From Thermoleophilaceae bacterium (GTDB taxonomy: Bacteria > Actinomycetota > Thermoleophilia > Solirubrobacterales > Thermoleophilaceae): a DNA stretch of 64,000 nt. Positions 29,820 through 38,471 of the stretch are shown in pieces. Position 1 is the stretch's first letter. Each line of letters begins with the position of its first letter. The notes under the pieces are model-generated. The model was not told where the DNA came from. It made no database searches and worked only from the letters and a program-made list of their open reading frames with translations. A program made the position numbers and the translations under genes. Location: positions 1-64,000 of the forward strand of contig JBBDYQ010000015.1 of the NCBI GenBank assembly GCA_040901445.1. The letters are read 5' to 3'.

Positions 29820-32800
29820 ATGCCGGACACCCGCAGCGCCGCAGCCGAGACCACCGCCAGGACCGGTCAGGGGGTCACGGTCGCGCGGCGCTTCACGGAG
29901 CCCGGCGTGCATCCATTCGACGCCGTCGAGTGGGAGATCCGCACCGCGGAGGTCGGCGGCTTCAGCCAGGAGGGCGTGGAGTTCCCCAGGAGCTGGTCGC
30001 AGAACGCCACCAACATCGTGGCCCAGAAGTACTTCCGCGGCAAGATGGGCTCGCCCGAGCGCGAGTCCTCGGTGCGGCAGATGGTGGGCCGCGTCTCAGG
30101 CACCATCGCCGGCTGGGGCCGCGACGGGGGCTACTTCGCGTCGGCCGCCGACGCCGACAGCTTCGAGGCAGAGCTCACGCACATCCTTCTCCACCAGGTC
30201 GCGGCCTTCAACTCACCGGTGTGGTTCAACGTGGGATTCGAGGAGAGCCCTCAGTGCTCGGCCTGCCAGCCGTACGATGCCCTCGTCTCCACGCCGGAGG
30301 GCATGGTCCCCATCGGTGAGCTCGTCGACGAGGAGCAGGTCGGGCGCGAGGTGTACGACGCCCACGGGACGACTCGTGTCGTGGCGGTGAAGGCAAATGG
30401 CCGGAAGCCCGTCTATCGGGTCCGGCTCAGCAACGGACAGTTCGTGGAGGCGACGGCAGACCACGTGGTCAAGGCGGTCAGCGAGCGGCGGACCGCCCCT
30501 CGCTGGCTACGCGTTGACGAGCTTCAGCCGGGCATGCGTCTCCACCTGCATCCCCACCGCGCCAAGGTTCAGGAGCCCGCTCTCGTTGCCGCCGGCACGC
30601 CCGCCGCGCCCGGGGAACTCGCCTTCGAGCAGAACGAGGATCATGACGTCCGCGTGGCCGAGGCCGCGCTCGCCGGCTGGCTTCAGGCCGATGGCTTCGT
30701 CGGACAGTACGACCACGGCACGAACCGCTCGCTGATCGTCGAGTTCCAGGTGGCCAACGACGACGAGTACCGCTGGGTCGTCGAGAACCTGGACGTCGCA
30801 CTGCCCGAGGTCCACCGTCACGTCCGTGACGCGGACACGCAGGAGATCCGCGTGCGCCGCATCCGCATGTACGGCGAGGTCCTGCGCGACTTCGTGGAGC
30901 GCTGGGGGCTGCTCGCGCGCGGTACCGACATTCGCGTGCCGGACTCGCTCCGGACGGCGTCGCATGACGAGATCGCGGCGTACCTGCGGAGCATCTTCCA
31001 GGCGGACGGCTACGTTTCGGTCCGTCGCGACCGCGGCTGCGAGAACGCCCGCATCGGCTTTGCGGTGATCGGCGAGCGGTGGACGGAAGATGTTCAGCTT
31101 CTTCTGAACACGCTGGGTATCTACTCCCGTCGCACGCACAAGCACGAGCCACGGGCCGACCGTCACGACATCCACGAAGTCGCGGTCTCCATCGGCTCGG
31201 AGCGTGCCCGCTTCGCCGAGCTGATCGGCTTCATCGGCGCGGACAAGCAGCGGAAGCTCCTCGAGTCCCTCGATCTGCGTTCGCCCAAGGCCTGCCCGGA
31301 CCTTCGCGAGGAGGAGATCGTCGCCATCGAGGCGATGGGAGAGCAGGACGTCTTCGACATTCAGACGGAGTCAGGCGAGTACCTCTCGAACAACGTGGCC
31401 GTGCACAACTGCTTCATCCTCTCGGTGGACGACACGATGGAGTCCATCCTCGCCTGGAACACCAAGGAGGGCATGATCTTCCGGGGCGGCTCGGGCTCGG
31501 GCATCAACCTGTCGAACATCCGCAGCTCCAAGGAGCACCTGTCCAAGGGCGGTCTCGCCTCCGGCCCGGTTTCCTTCATGCGCGGGGCGGACGCCTGGGC
31601 CGGCACGATCAAGTCGGGCGGCAAGACGCGGCGCGCGGCCAAGATGGTCGTGCTCGACGTGGACCACCCCGACATCGTGGACTTCGTCTGGTGCAAGGCG
31701 CGCGAGGAGGAGAAGGCGGCCGCGCTGCGCGACTCCGGCTTCGACATGTCGATCGACGGCGAGGGCTTCACCTCGATCCAGTACCAGAACGCCAACAACT
31801 CGGTGCGCGTCACCGACGAGTTCATGGACCGCGCCGAGCGCGGCGAGGACTGGGAGCTCGTGGGCCGGGAGGAGAAGCGCACGCTCGAGACCGTCGGGGC
31901 GCGCAACCTGCTCGAGCAGATCGCCGACGCCGCCTGGCGCTGCGCCGACCCGGGCATCCAGTACGACACCACGATCAACGACTGGCACACGTCGCCCAAC
32001 TCGGGCCGCATCAACGCGTCCAATCCGTGCAGCGAGTACATGCACGTCGACGACTCGGCCTGCAACCTCGCGTCGCTCAACCTCATGAAGTTCCGCCGCG
32101 AGGACGGCAGCTTCGACATCGAGGCGTTCGAGCACGCCGTGGACATCGTCTTCCTCGCCCAGGAGATCGTCGTCGGGCCGTCGAGCTACCCGACGGAGGA
32201 GATCGGCCGCAACGCGCGAGCCTTCCGCCAGATCGGCCTGGGCTACGCCAACCTCGGCGCCTACCTGATGTCAAACGGCCTGCCGTACGACTCCGACGAG
32301 GGCCGCGCCGTGGCCGGCGCCATCACCGCGCTCATGACCGGGCGCGCGTACCGCGAGTCGGCGCGCATCGCCGGCGAGGCCACGGGCCCGTACGACCGCT
32401 ACGAGGAGAACCGCGAGCCGCACAACCGCGTCATGCGCAAGCACCGCGACGCCTCGTACGAGCTGCCGGAGGTCGAGCCGGTGGCGGCGGCGAACGCCGA
32501 CGGCCGTTACGGCCAGCCCCGCCACGACGAGCTGGTGGCGGCCGCGCGGCGCGCGTGGGACCAGGCCGTGGAGCTGGGCGAGCGAAACGGCTACCGCAAC
32601 GCGCAGGCCACGGTGCTTGCACCTACAGGCACCATTTCCTTCCTCATGGACTGCGACACCACGGGCATCGAGCCCGACTTCTCGCTCGTCAAGTTCAAGG
32701 AGCTCGTGGGCGGCGGCAACATGACGATCGTCAACCGCACGGTGCCGTCGGCGCTCGGCACGCTGGGCTACTCCGAGCACGAGGTCGAGCAGATCGTCGC

Positions 32801-33851
32801 CCACATCGACGAGCACGGCACGATCATCGGCGCGCCGGCGCTGCGCGAGGAGCACCGGCCGGTGTTCGACGTGGCCGTGGGCGAGCGGGCCATCTCGCAC
32901 ATGGGCCACATCAAGATGATGGCCGCGGCGCAGCCGTTCATCTCGGGCGCGATATCGAAGACGGTCAACCTGCCGCAGTCGGCCACGGTGGAGGACATCG
33001 CGGAGGCCTACACGCAGGGCTGGAAGCTCGGACTGAAGGCGCTGGCCATCTACCGCGACGGCTCGAAGACGGCGCAGGCGCTGCGCACCGACGCGCAGAA
33101 GGACGTGCCCGAGGAGGCCATCCAGAAGGCGGTGGCGCAGGCCCTGAGCGAGGCCCCGCCCAAGCGCCGGCGGATGCCGCGCGAGCGCCAGTCGATCACG
33201 CACAAGTTCTCCGTGGCCGGCCACGAGGGCTACATCACGGCGGGCATGTACGAGGACGGCACGGTGGGCGAGATGTTCCTCACCGACATCGGCAAGGAGG
33301 GCTCCACGCTGCGCGGGATGATGAACGCGTTCGCGACCTCCATCTCGATCGCGCTGCAGTACGGCGTGCCGCTCGAGACGCTGGTGCGCAAGTTCAGCTA
33401 CATGCGCTTCGACCCCGAGGGGATCACCATGAACCCGGAGATCCCGTTCGCCAAGTCGCTGCCGGACTACATCATGCGCTGGCTGGCGTCGCGCTTCCTC
33501 GACGTGGACGTCCAGGAGGAGCTGGGCATCCTCACCCCGGAGGTCCGCACCCGCAAGGAGGCGCAGGACGCGCTCATGCGCGGCGACACGGCGGGGCCGC
33601 CCGCCAACGGCGGCCACGGTGGCCACGGCGGGGCCTCGGCGTCCGGCGGCGGGGCCACGGCATCCGGCGGCGAGGCCACGGCCACGCCCAAGCCCGCCGC
33701 CTCGGCCATGACCGACGAGCCGCCGGTGATGCCGGCCAAGCTGCACGGCCTGGACCTCGGCCCGGCCTGCGGCCAGTGCGGCGGCATGATGCAGCGCACG
33801 GGGTCGTGCTACACGTGCAGCTCGTGTGGGAACAACACCGGCTGCGGCTGA
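29820..33851 (+). CDS. nrdJ: vitamin B12-dependent (class II) ribonucleoside-diphosphate reductase, intein-interrupted
   Basis: Reduces ribonucleotides with adenosylcobalamin and needs no oxygen. The ATG at 29820 follows AGGAGAAGGAGAG. The 1343-residue precursor contains a 382-residue intein; the spliced enzyme would have 961 residues, normal for this class. Extein motifs: SPQCSA|CFILSVDDTMES (active-site region rejoined after splicing), FRGGSGSGINLSNIRSS, NPCSEYMHVDDSACNLASLN and ATVLAPTGTISFLMDCDTTG. The zinc-type C-terminus CGQCGGMMQRTGSCYTCSSC probably regenerates the active-site thiols. A Gly/Ala-rich linker (about 1257-1295) precedes it. Monocistronic, followed by a strong hairpin. Confidence 0.96.
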   Translation: MPDTRSAAAETTARTGQGVTVARRFTEPGVHPFDAVEWEIRTAEVGGFSQEGVEFPRSWSQNATNIVAQKYFRGKMGSPERESSVRQMVGRVSGTIAGWGRDGGYFASAADADSFEAELTHILLHQVAAFNSPVWFNVGFEESPQCSACQPYDALVSTPEGMVPIGELVDEEQVGREVYDAHGTTRVVAVKANGRKPVYRVRLSNGQFVEATADHVVKAVSERRTAPRWLRVDELQPGMRLHLHPHRAKVQEPALVAAGTPAAPGELAFEQNEDHDVRVAEAALAGWLQADGFVGQYDHGTNRSLIVEFQVANDDEYRWVVENLDVALPEVHRHVRDADTQEIRVRRIRMYGEVLRDFVERWGLLARGTDIRVPDSLRTASHDEIAAYLRSIFQADGYVSVRRDRGCENARIGFAVIGERWTEDVQLLLNTLGIYSRRTHKHEPRADRHDIHEVAVSIGSERARFAELIGFIGADKQRKLLESLDLRSPKACPDLREEEIVAIEAMGEQDVFDIQTESGEYLSNNVAVHNCFILSVDDTMESILAWNTKEGMIFRGGSGSGINLSNIRSSKEHLSKGGLASGPVSFMRGADAWAGTIKSGGKTRRAAKMVVLDVDHPDIVDFVWCKAREEEKAAALRDSGFDMSIDGEGFTSIQYQNANNSVRVTDEFMDRAERGEDWELVGREEKRTLETVGARNLLEQIADAAWRCADPGIQYDTTINDWHTSPNSGRINASNPCSEYMHVDDSACNLASLNLMKFRREDGSFDIEAFEHAVDIVFLAQEIVVGPSSYPTEEIGRNARAFRQIGLGYANLGAYLMSNGLPYDSDEGRAVAGAITALMTGRAYRESARIAGEATGPYDRYEENREPHNRVMRKHRDASYELPEVEPVAAANADGRYGQPRHDELVAAARRAWDQAVELGERNGYRNAQATVLAPTGTISFLMDCDTTGIEPDFSLVKFKELVGGGNMTIVNRTVPSALGTLGYSEHEVEQIVAHIDEHGTIIGAPALREEHRPVFDVAVGERAISHMGHIKMMAAAQPFISGAISKTVNLPQSATVEDIAEAYTQGWKLGLKALAIYRDGSKTAQALRTDAQKDVPEEAIQKAVAQALSEAPPKRRRMPRERQSITHKFSVAGHEGYITAGMYEDGTVGEMFLTDIGKEGSTLRGMMNAFATSISIALQYGVPLETLVRKFSYMRFDPEGITMNPEIPFAKSLPDYIMRWLASRFLDVDVQEELGILTPEVRTRKEAQDALMRGDTAGPPANGGHGGHGGASASGGGATASGGEATATPKPAASAMTDEPPVMPAKLHGLDLGPACGQCGGMMQRTGSCYTCSSCGNNTGCG
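30264..31409 (+). mobile_element. LAGLIDADG intein inside NrdJ
   Basis: The in-frame insertion begins with Cys1 (CQPYDALVSTPEGMVPIGEL, block A), has block B TADH at intein residues 64-67, and ends VFDIQTESGEYLSNNV-AVHN (blocks F, G) before Cys+1 of the C-extein. All splicing residues (Cys1, block-B Thr/His, terminal His-Asn, Cys+1) are present, so it should self-splice. Two homing-endonuclease motifs, LAGWLQADGF (residue about 136) and LRSIFQADGYV (about 241), about 105 residues apart, mark the DOD endonuclease. Their Asp residues are kept, so it may still be active. Codon choice is visibly less GC-biased than in the extein. Confidence 0.95.
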
Positions 33852-33865
33852 TGATCTCCACACCC

Positions 33866-33912
33866 AGCCGTCCTGGCTTGGGCCGCGCATAGCGGTCCGA
33901 TCCAGGACGGCT
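33866..33912 (+). terminator. nrdJ terminator hairpin
   Basis: Perfect 11-bp arms AGCCGTCCTGG (33866-33876) and CCAGGACGGCT (33902-33912) enclose a nested second stem (GGGCCGC/GCGGTCC with one G-T pair). The structure starts 14 bases after the nrdJ stop. No U-tract. Confidence 0.7.
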
Positions 33913-33984
33913 GCGGGCGTTTCCGGCGACGCCGGCTCCTTCAAGCGGCAGGCGAGCGCGTTCCGCGAGTGGGTGTCCGTCTGA
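33913..33984 (+). pseudogene. possible relic of a glutathionyl-hydroquinone reductase N-terminus
   Basis: The frame AGVSGDAGSFKRQASAFREW-VSV then TGA resembles the conserved N-terminal block of ECM4/YqjG-type glutathionyl-hydroquinone reductases (E. coli YqjG has GGKFQRSASAFRNWL). Only 23 codons remain, without a start. If correct, a gene was deleted between nrdJ and csoR. The match is short and made from memory. Confidence 0.35.
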
Positions 33985-33998
33985 CAGCGCCCGCCGGT

Positions 33999-34304
33999 TC
34001 AGCCGCGGCGCATGAGCCGGCCCACGGCCGCCATCAGCTCGTCGGTGAGCTCCTCCGGCTCGCCGTCGGTGCGGCCGCCCACCACGCAGTGGCGCGCGTG
34101 ACCGTCGAGCAGGCCCAGCGCCACCTTGTCGAGCGCCGCCTGCACCGCGGCGATCTGAGTGATCACGTCGATGCAGTAACGGTCCTCCTCGACCATCTTC
34201 TCGACGCCGCGCACCTGGCCCTCGACCCGGCGCAGCCTGTTGAGCAGCTGGTCCTTGCTCGCGGTGTAGCCGCGCGTGACGGGAGTGGTGGAGGGCGGGG
34301 TCAA
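33999..34304 (-). CDS. csoR: CsoR-type copper-sensing repressor
   Basis: Represses copper-export genes until Cu(I) binds. The four-helix protein has the ligand set C-H-C in EDRYCIDVITQ and LLDGHARHCVVGG. TTG 34304 is chosen as the start (101 aa) because AAAGGA lies just before it. A perfect -10 (TATAAT, minus strand 34340-34335) overlaps the upstream in-frame ATG at 34337, which would therefore not be transcribed. It is divergent from the copZ-copA operon. Confidence 0.9.
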   Translation of the reverse strand: MTPPSTTPVTRGYTASKDQLLNRLRRVEGQVRGVEKMVEEDRYCIDVITQIAAVQAALDKVALGLLDGHARHCVVGGRTDGEPEELTDELMAAVGRLMRRG

Positions 34305-34334
34305 TGGAGTTCCTTTCGCGCGTGGGTGCAGGAA

Positions 34335-34361
34335 CATTATAGCCGCTACCCCCTAGGGGTA
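34335..34361. promoter_or_regulatory. csoR promoter -10 and CsoR-type operator
   Basis: TATAAT on the minus strand (34340-34335) is the best -10 in the spacer and reads toward csoR. Beside it, TACCCCCTAGGGGTA (34347-34361) is a near-perfect palindrome of the GC-run type bound by CsoR proteins. On the plus strand TATGCT (34360-34365) could be the -10 for copZ. A dimer or tetramer here would block both promoters. A further ATACCCCC half-site occurs at 34381-34388. Confidence 0.75.
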
Positions 34362-34413
34362 TGCTACAGTGCGCTGCGAGATACCCCCGGCCCCTATTTA
34401 GGAGCCCAGCCCG

Positions 34414-34632
34414 ATGACAACCGAAGCCTCTTCCACCCTCACCTACGCCGTCCCGGGCGTGAGCTGCGGCCACTGCGTCGTCGCGATCACCGAGGAGGTC
34501 TCCCAGGTGGCCGGCGTCGCCTCCGTTGACGTCGATCTCGCCGCGAAGCGGGTCGACGTCGGCGGCCACGACCTCGATGACGCGGCCATCCGCGACGCCA
34601 TCGACGAGGCGGGCTACGAGGTGGCGGCATGA
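34414..34632 (+). CDS. copZ: copper chaperone, HMA domain
   Basis: A 72-residue ferredoxin-like metallochaperone that carries Cu(I) to CopA. The metal loop is VSCGHCVVAI (C-x2-C, with Gly-His between instead of the usual Ala-Ser). The C-terminal DEAGYEVAA fits the family. First gene of the copper operon; its stop overlaps the next start (ATGA). Confidence 0.9.
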   Translation: MTTEASSTLTYAVPGVSCGHCVVAITEEVSQVAGVASVDVDLAAKRVDVGGHDLDDAAIRDAIDEAGYEVAA

Positions 34633-35531
34633 CGACAGCGATCCGCCTGGGCCTGTACGCCGCCCTGCTTGCGGTCCTGGCCGGGGGCGCAGCCCTGCTC
34701 GGCGGCGCCCTCGACCCGGACGCGCGCGGGGAGGAGCCCGAGGCCTCCCACGCGAGCTCTGAGGCGGGCTCCCGAGAGACTGGGGACGCCTCCCACCCGG
34801 CGACCGCCGGCGCCGATCAGCCGCGCGGCCTGGCGGTCGCCTCCGGCGGCCTGCGTTTGGTGGCCGAGGGCACCGAGCTCGCGCGCGGCCGCGACGAGCG
34901 CTTCCGCTTCCGCATCGTCGATGCCCGCGACCGGACCGTGACCAACTTCGACGTCGAGCACGAGCGGCGCATGCACCTGATCGTGGTGCGGCGCGACCTG
35001 AGCGGCTACCAGCACCTCCATCCGCGCCAGGCGCGGGACGGAAGCTGGGAGGTGGAGCTGCGCCTGCCCGAGGCCGGCGCCTACCGCGTGTACGCCGACT
35101 TCACGCGCGGGGGCGAGGCCCAGACGCTTGGCATCGACGTGAACGTGCCCGGCCGCTTCACCCCGCGCGAGCTGCCCCATCCCGCCACCACCGCCTCCGC
35201 CGGCGACGGCTACGAGGTCGAGCTGGACGAGACGGACGGCGAGCTCCGCTTCACCGTGCACAAGGACGGCCGCCTGCTCTCCGACATCGAGCCCTACCTC
35301 GGCGCGCGCGGCCATCTGGTGGCCCTGCGCGATGGCGATCTCGCCTACCTGCACGTGCACCCCGAGAGCGACGCGACCGCGGGCCGCGACATCCGCTTCG
35401 CCGTGGAGTACCCGTCGAAGGGCCGCTACGGGCTGTTCCTGCAGTTCAAGCACGAGGGCCGGGTGCAAACGGCCGTCTTCACCCGCGACACTGATGGCAC
35501 CCAGGAGGGCACCGATGGCCACGGTCACTGA
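34629..35531 (+). CDS. secreted/anchored His-rich protein of the copper operon
   Basis: A 300-residue protein with an N-terminal membrane/signal helix (LGLYAALLAVLAGGAALLGG) and a low-complexity linker. Two similar beta domains each carry a histidine cluster: RRMHLIVVRRDLSGYQHLHP and GHLVALRDGDLAYLHVHP. It ends in DGHGH. The repeated M/GHL(I/V)-x-LH(V/L)HP pattern and the position between copZ and copA suggest extracytoplasmic copper binding or hand-off. This is inference; proteins of this plan are commonly annotated only as hypothetical. Confidence 0.7.
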   Translation: MTTAIRLGLYAALLAVLAGGAALLGGALDPDARGEEPEASHASSEAGSRETGDASHPATAGADQPRGLAVASGGLRLVAEGTELARGRDERFRFRIVDARDRTVTNFDVEHERRMHLIVVRRDLSGYQHLHPRQARDGSWEVELRLPEAGAYRVYADFTRGGEAQTLGIDVNVPGRFTPRELPHPATTASAGDGYEVELDETDGELRFTVHKDGRLLSDIEPYLGARGHLVALRDGDLAYLHVHPESDATAGRDIRFAVEYPSKGRYGLFLQFKHEGRVQTAVFTRDTDGTQEGTDGHGH

Positions 35532-37746
35532 ACAGCACGTCGAGCTCCCCATCACGGGCATGACCTGCGCCTCGTGCGCGAACCGCATCGAGCGCAGGCT
35601 CAACAAGCTCGACGGCGTGAGCGCCAGCGTGAACTACGCCACGGAGAAGGCCACCGTGACCTACGACCCGGGCGCCGTGGACACCGACGGGCTCGTCTCC
35701 GCCGTGGAGGCGGCCGGCTACCAGGCCGTCGTGCCGAGCGCCACGACCGGCGCCGCCGACCAGGCGGAGGCCGAGGACCCCACCGCCCTACTGCGGCGGC
35801 GGCTGGTGATCTCGGCGGTCCTCTCGCTGCCGGTCCTGCTGCTGTCGATGATCCCCGCGCTGCAGTTCGACTACTGGCAGTGGCTCGTGCTCCAGCTGGC
35901 TACGCCCGTCGTGCTCTGGGGCGCGTGGCCGTTCCACAAGGCGGCCTGGGCCAACCTCAAGCACGCCACCGCCACGATGGACACCCTGGTCAGCGTGGGC
36001 GTCCTGGCGGCGTTTGGCTGGTCGATGTACGCGCTCTTCCTCGGCGACGCCGGGATGATCGGCATGGAGATGGGCTTCGACCTCATCCCCGAGGCCGGGA
36101 CAGGCACGTCGGAGATCTATCTCGAGGTGGCGTCCGTGGTCACCACGTTCATCCTGGCCGGGCGCTTCTTCGAGGCCCGCGCCAAGCGCCGTGCCGGCGC
36201 CGCCCTCGCCGCCCTGCTCGAGCTGGGCGCCAAGGACGTGTCGGTGCTCGGCGCGGACGGCACCGAGCGGCGCGTGCCGGTGGAGCAGCTCGCGGTGGGC
36301 CACCGCTTCGTGGTCCGGCCGGGCGAGAAGGTGGCCACCGACGGCATCGTCGAGGAGGGCCGCTCCGCGGTGGACATGTCGATGCTCACCGGGGAGTCGG
36401 TGCCCGTCGAGGTGGAGCCGGGCTCCGAGCTGGCCGGCGCGACCGTGAACGCGGGCGGCCGCCTGGTCGTGCGCGCCACCAAGGTCGGCGCGGACACCGC
36501 TTTCGCCCAGATCGCCCGCCTCGTGACCGACGCCCAGTCGGGCAAGGCGCCGGTGCAGCGCCTGGCCGACCGCATCTCCGGCGTGTTCGTCCCCGTGGTC
36601 ATCGGCATCGCGTTCGCCACGCTCGGCTTCTGGCTTGGCGCCGGCGAAGGCGCCACGTTCGCCTTCACGGCGGCCGTGGCGGTGCTGATCATCGCCTGCC
36701 CCTGCGCGCTGGGCCTGGCCACGCCCACGGCCCTGCTGGTGGGCACCGGCCGCGGCGCGCAGCTGGGCCTGCTCATCAAGGGCCCGGAGATCCTCGAGTC
36801 CACGCGCGAGGTGGACACGGTCGTGCTCGACAAGACCGGCACCGTGACCAGCGGGCGCATGAGCCTGGCGGAGGTGGCCACCGCCGACGGCGTCTCGCGC
36901 GCCGAGGTGCTGGGGCTGGTGGGCGCGCTCGAGGACGCCTCCGAGCATCCCATCGCCCAGGCGATCGCGGCTGCGGCGCGCGACGAGCTGGGCGGGCTGC
37001 CCGCCGTCGAGAGCTTCGCCAATCGCGAGGGACTCGGCGTGGAGGGCGTCGTGGAGGAGCACGTTCTCGTGGTCGGCCGCCCGCGGCTGCTGGCCGACTG
37101 GTCGATGGAGCTGCCGGCGAAGCTCGACGAGGCCCGCCGGCTGGCCGAGGCGCGTGGCCAGACCGCGATCGCCGCCGGCTGGGACAACGAGCCCAAGGCG
37201 GTGCTGGTGGTGGCCGACACCGTCAAGCCGAGCAGCGCCGGGGCCGTGGCGACCCTGAGGGAGCTCGGTCTGCGGCCCGTGCTGCTGACCGGCGACAACG
37301 AGGCCACGGCGCGCGCGGTGGCCGCCGAGGTGGGCATCGACGACGTGATCGCCGAGGTGCTGCCCGCCGACAAGGCGAACATCGTCAGGCGCCTCCAGGG
37401 CGAGGGCCGCGTCGTGGCGATGGTGGGCGACGGCGTGAACGACGCCCCCGCGCTGGCCCAGGCCGACCTCGGGCTGAGCATCGGCACCGGCACCGACGTG
37501 GCCATCGAGGCCAGCGACCTGACGCTGGTCTCCGGCGACCTGCGCGCGGCCGGGGACGCCATCCGGCTCTCGCGGCGCACGCTGCGCACGATCAAGCAGA
37601 ACCTGGGCTGGGCGTTCGGCTACAACGTCGCGGCCGTGCCGCTGGCGGCGGCCGGCTTCCTCAACCCCGTGATCGCAGGCGCGGCCATGGCCCTGTCGAG
37701 CGTGTCGGTGGTGGCGAATGCCCTGCGGCTGAGGAGGTTCCGATGA
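35515..37746 (+). CDS. copA: Cu+-exporting P1B-type ATPase
   Basis: Pumps Cu(I) out of the cytoplasm. ATG 35515 gives 743 residues: an N-terminal HMA domain (ITGMTCASCANRI), membrane helices, the actuator TGES (MSMLTGESVPVEVE), the channel CPC (VLIIACPCALGLATPTAL, about 395), the phosphorylation site DKTGT (about 439), HP (ASEHPIAQAI) and hinge GDGVNDAPAL. The start overlaps the previous gene by 17 bases. Complete set of catalytic motifs. Confidence 0.96.
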   Translation: MATVTEQHVELPITGMTCASCANRIERRLNKLDGVSASVNYATEKATVTYDPGAVDTDGLVSAVEAAGYQAVVPSATTGAADQAEAEDPTALLRRRLVISAVLSLPVLLLSMIPALQFDYWQWLVLQLATPVVLWGAWPFHKAAWANLKHATATMDTLVSVGVLAAFGWSMYALFLGDAGMIGMEMGFDLIPEAGTGTSEIYLEVASVVTTFILAGRFFEARAKRRAGAALAALLELGAKDVSVLGADGTERRVPVEQLAVGHRFVVRPGEKVATDGIVEEGRSAVDMSMLTGESVPVEVEPGSELAGATVNAGGRLVVRATKVGADTAFAQIARLVTDAQSGKAPVQRLADRISGVFVPVVIGIAFATLGFWLGAGEGATFAFTAAVAVLIIACPCALGLATPTALLVGTGRGAQLGLLIKGPEILESTREVDTVVLDKTGTVTSGRMSLAEVATADGVSRAEVLGLVGALEDASEHPIAQAIAAAARDELGGLPAVESFANREGLGVEGVVEEHVLVVGRPRLLADWSMELPAKLDEARRLAEARGQTAIAAGWDNEPKAVLVVADTVKPSSAGAVATLRELGLRPVLLTGDNEATARAVAAEVGIDDVIAEVLPADKANIVRRLQGEGRVVAMVGDGVNDAPALAQADLGLSIGTGTDVAIEASDLTLVSGDLRAAGDAIRLSRRTLRTIKQNLGWAFGYNVAAVPLAAAGFLNPVIAGAAMALSSVSVVANALRLRRFR

Positions 37747-38357
37747 CCGCCGATCAGCACACCCTCCCGACGAGCGGGCGCGCGCTCGACCTGGTGGCGC
37801 TCAGCGCCACCCTGCACTGCCTGACCGGTTGCGCCATCGGCGAGGTGCTGGGCATGGTCATCGGCACCGCTCTCGGCTTCTCCGAGTGGGGCACCATCGC
37901 GCTGGCTGTGGGCCTGGCGTTCCTCTTCGGCTACTCGCTCACGAGCCTGCCGCTGCTTCGTGCCGGGATGGCGTTGAGCGCGGTCGTGCCGATCGCGCTT
38001 GCCGTGGACACGCTCAGCATCACGGTCATGGAGATCGTCGACAACGCGATCATGCTGGCCATCCCCGGCGCGATGGAGGCGGGGCTGACCAATGAGCTGT
38101 TCTGGGGCGCGCTGTCGGTGGCGCTCGTGATCGCCGGCGTCTTCGCCTTTCCGGTCCAGCGCTGGCTGCTCACCCGCGGGAGGGGCCACGCCGTCCTCCA
38201 CGAGACCGGCATCCACGGCGGCCCGTCGCCGCGCGTGGTGGGTGCGATCGCCGCCGTGGCATTCGTCTTCGGCACCGCCGTGCTGGTGGGGGAGCTCCTC
38301 GAGGACGACGAGCCCGCCGGCGAGCAGGCCCGCGTGACGATGGAGGTGGCGCCATGA
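37743..38357 (+). CDS. DUF4396-family membrane protein
   Basis: A 204-residue protein with five to six membrane helices. It has conserved-looking Cys/His near the start (ATLHCLTGCAIGEVLGMVIG) and an Asp/Asn/Glu helix (VMEIVDNAIMLAIPGAM). The layout matches DUF4396, often found beside copper ATPases. It overlaps copA by 4 bases (ATGA). A role in copper movement is plausible from context only. Confidence 0.75.
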   Translation: MTADQHTLPTSGRALDLVALSATLHCLTGCAIGEVLGMVIGTALGFSEWGTIALAVGLAFLFGYSLTSLPLLRAGMALSAVVPIALAVDTLSITVMEIVDNAIMLAIPGAMEAGLTNELFWGALSVALVIAGVFAFPVQRWLLTRGRGHAVLHETGIHGGPSPRVVGAIAAVAFVFGTAVLVGELLEDDEPAGEQARVTMEVAP

Positions 38358-38439
38358 GCCGATGTGCCACCGCGCGCGGCCGCTGATCGCGGGCTGAACG
38401 CCCGAGCCCCGCGCGCTCCTTCCCGGTGACCTTCAGAGC

Positions 38440-38457
38440 GGGAGCCTCGGGGCTCCC
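38440..38457 (+). terminator. hairpin before the MFS gene
   Basis: GGGAGCC-TCGG-GGCTCCC, a 7-bp stem with a tetraloop, ends one base before the AAGGAG of the next gene. It may end the copper transcript or shield the ribosome-binding site. Nothing else is seen in 38358-38471. Confidence 0.45.
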
Positions 38458-38471
38458 AAGGAGAAGAATCG

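Noticed and set aside
31079-33892. 937-codon second plus-strand frame inside nrdJ
   Set aside because: Shifted-frame shadow of nrdJ with Arg/Gly/His-rich low-complexity translation and no start signal.
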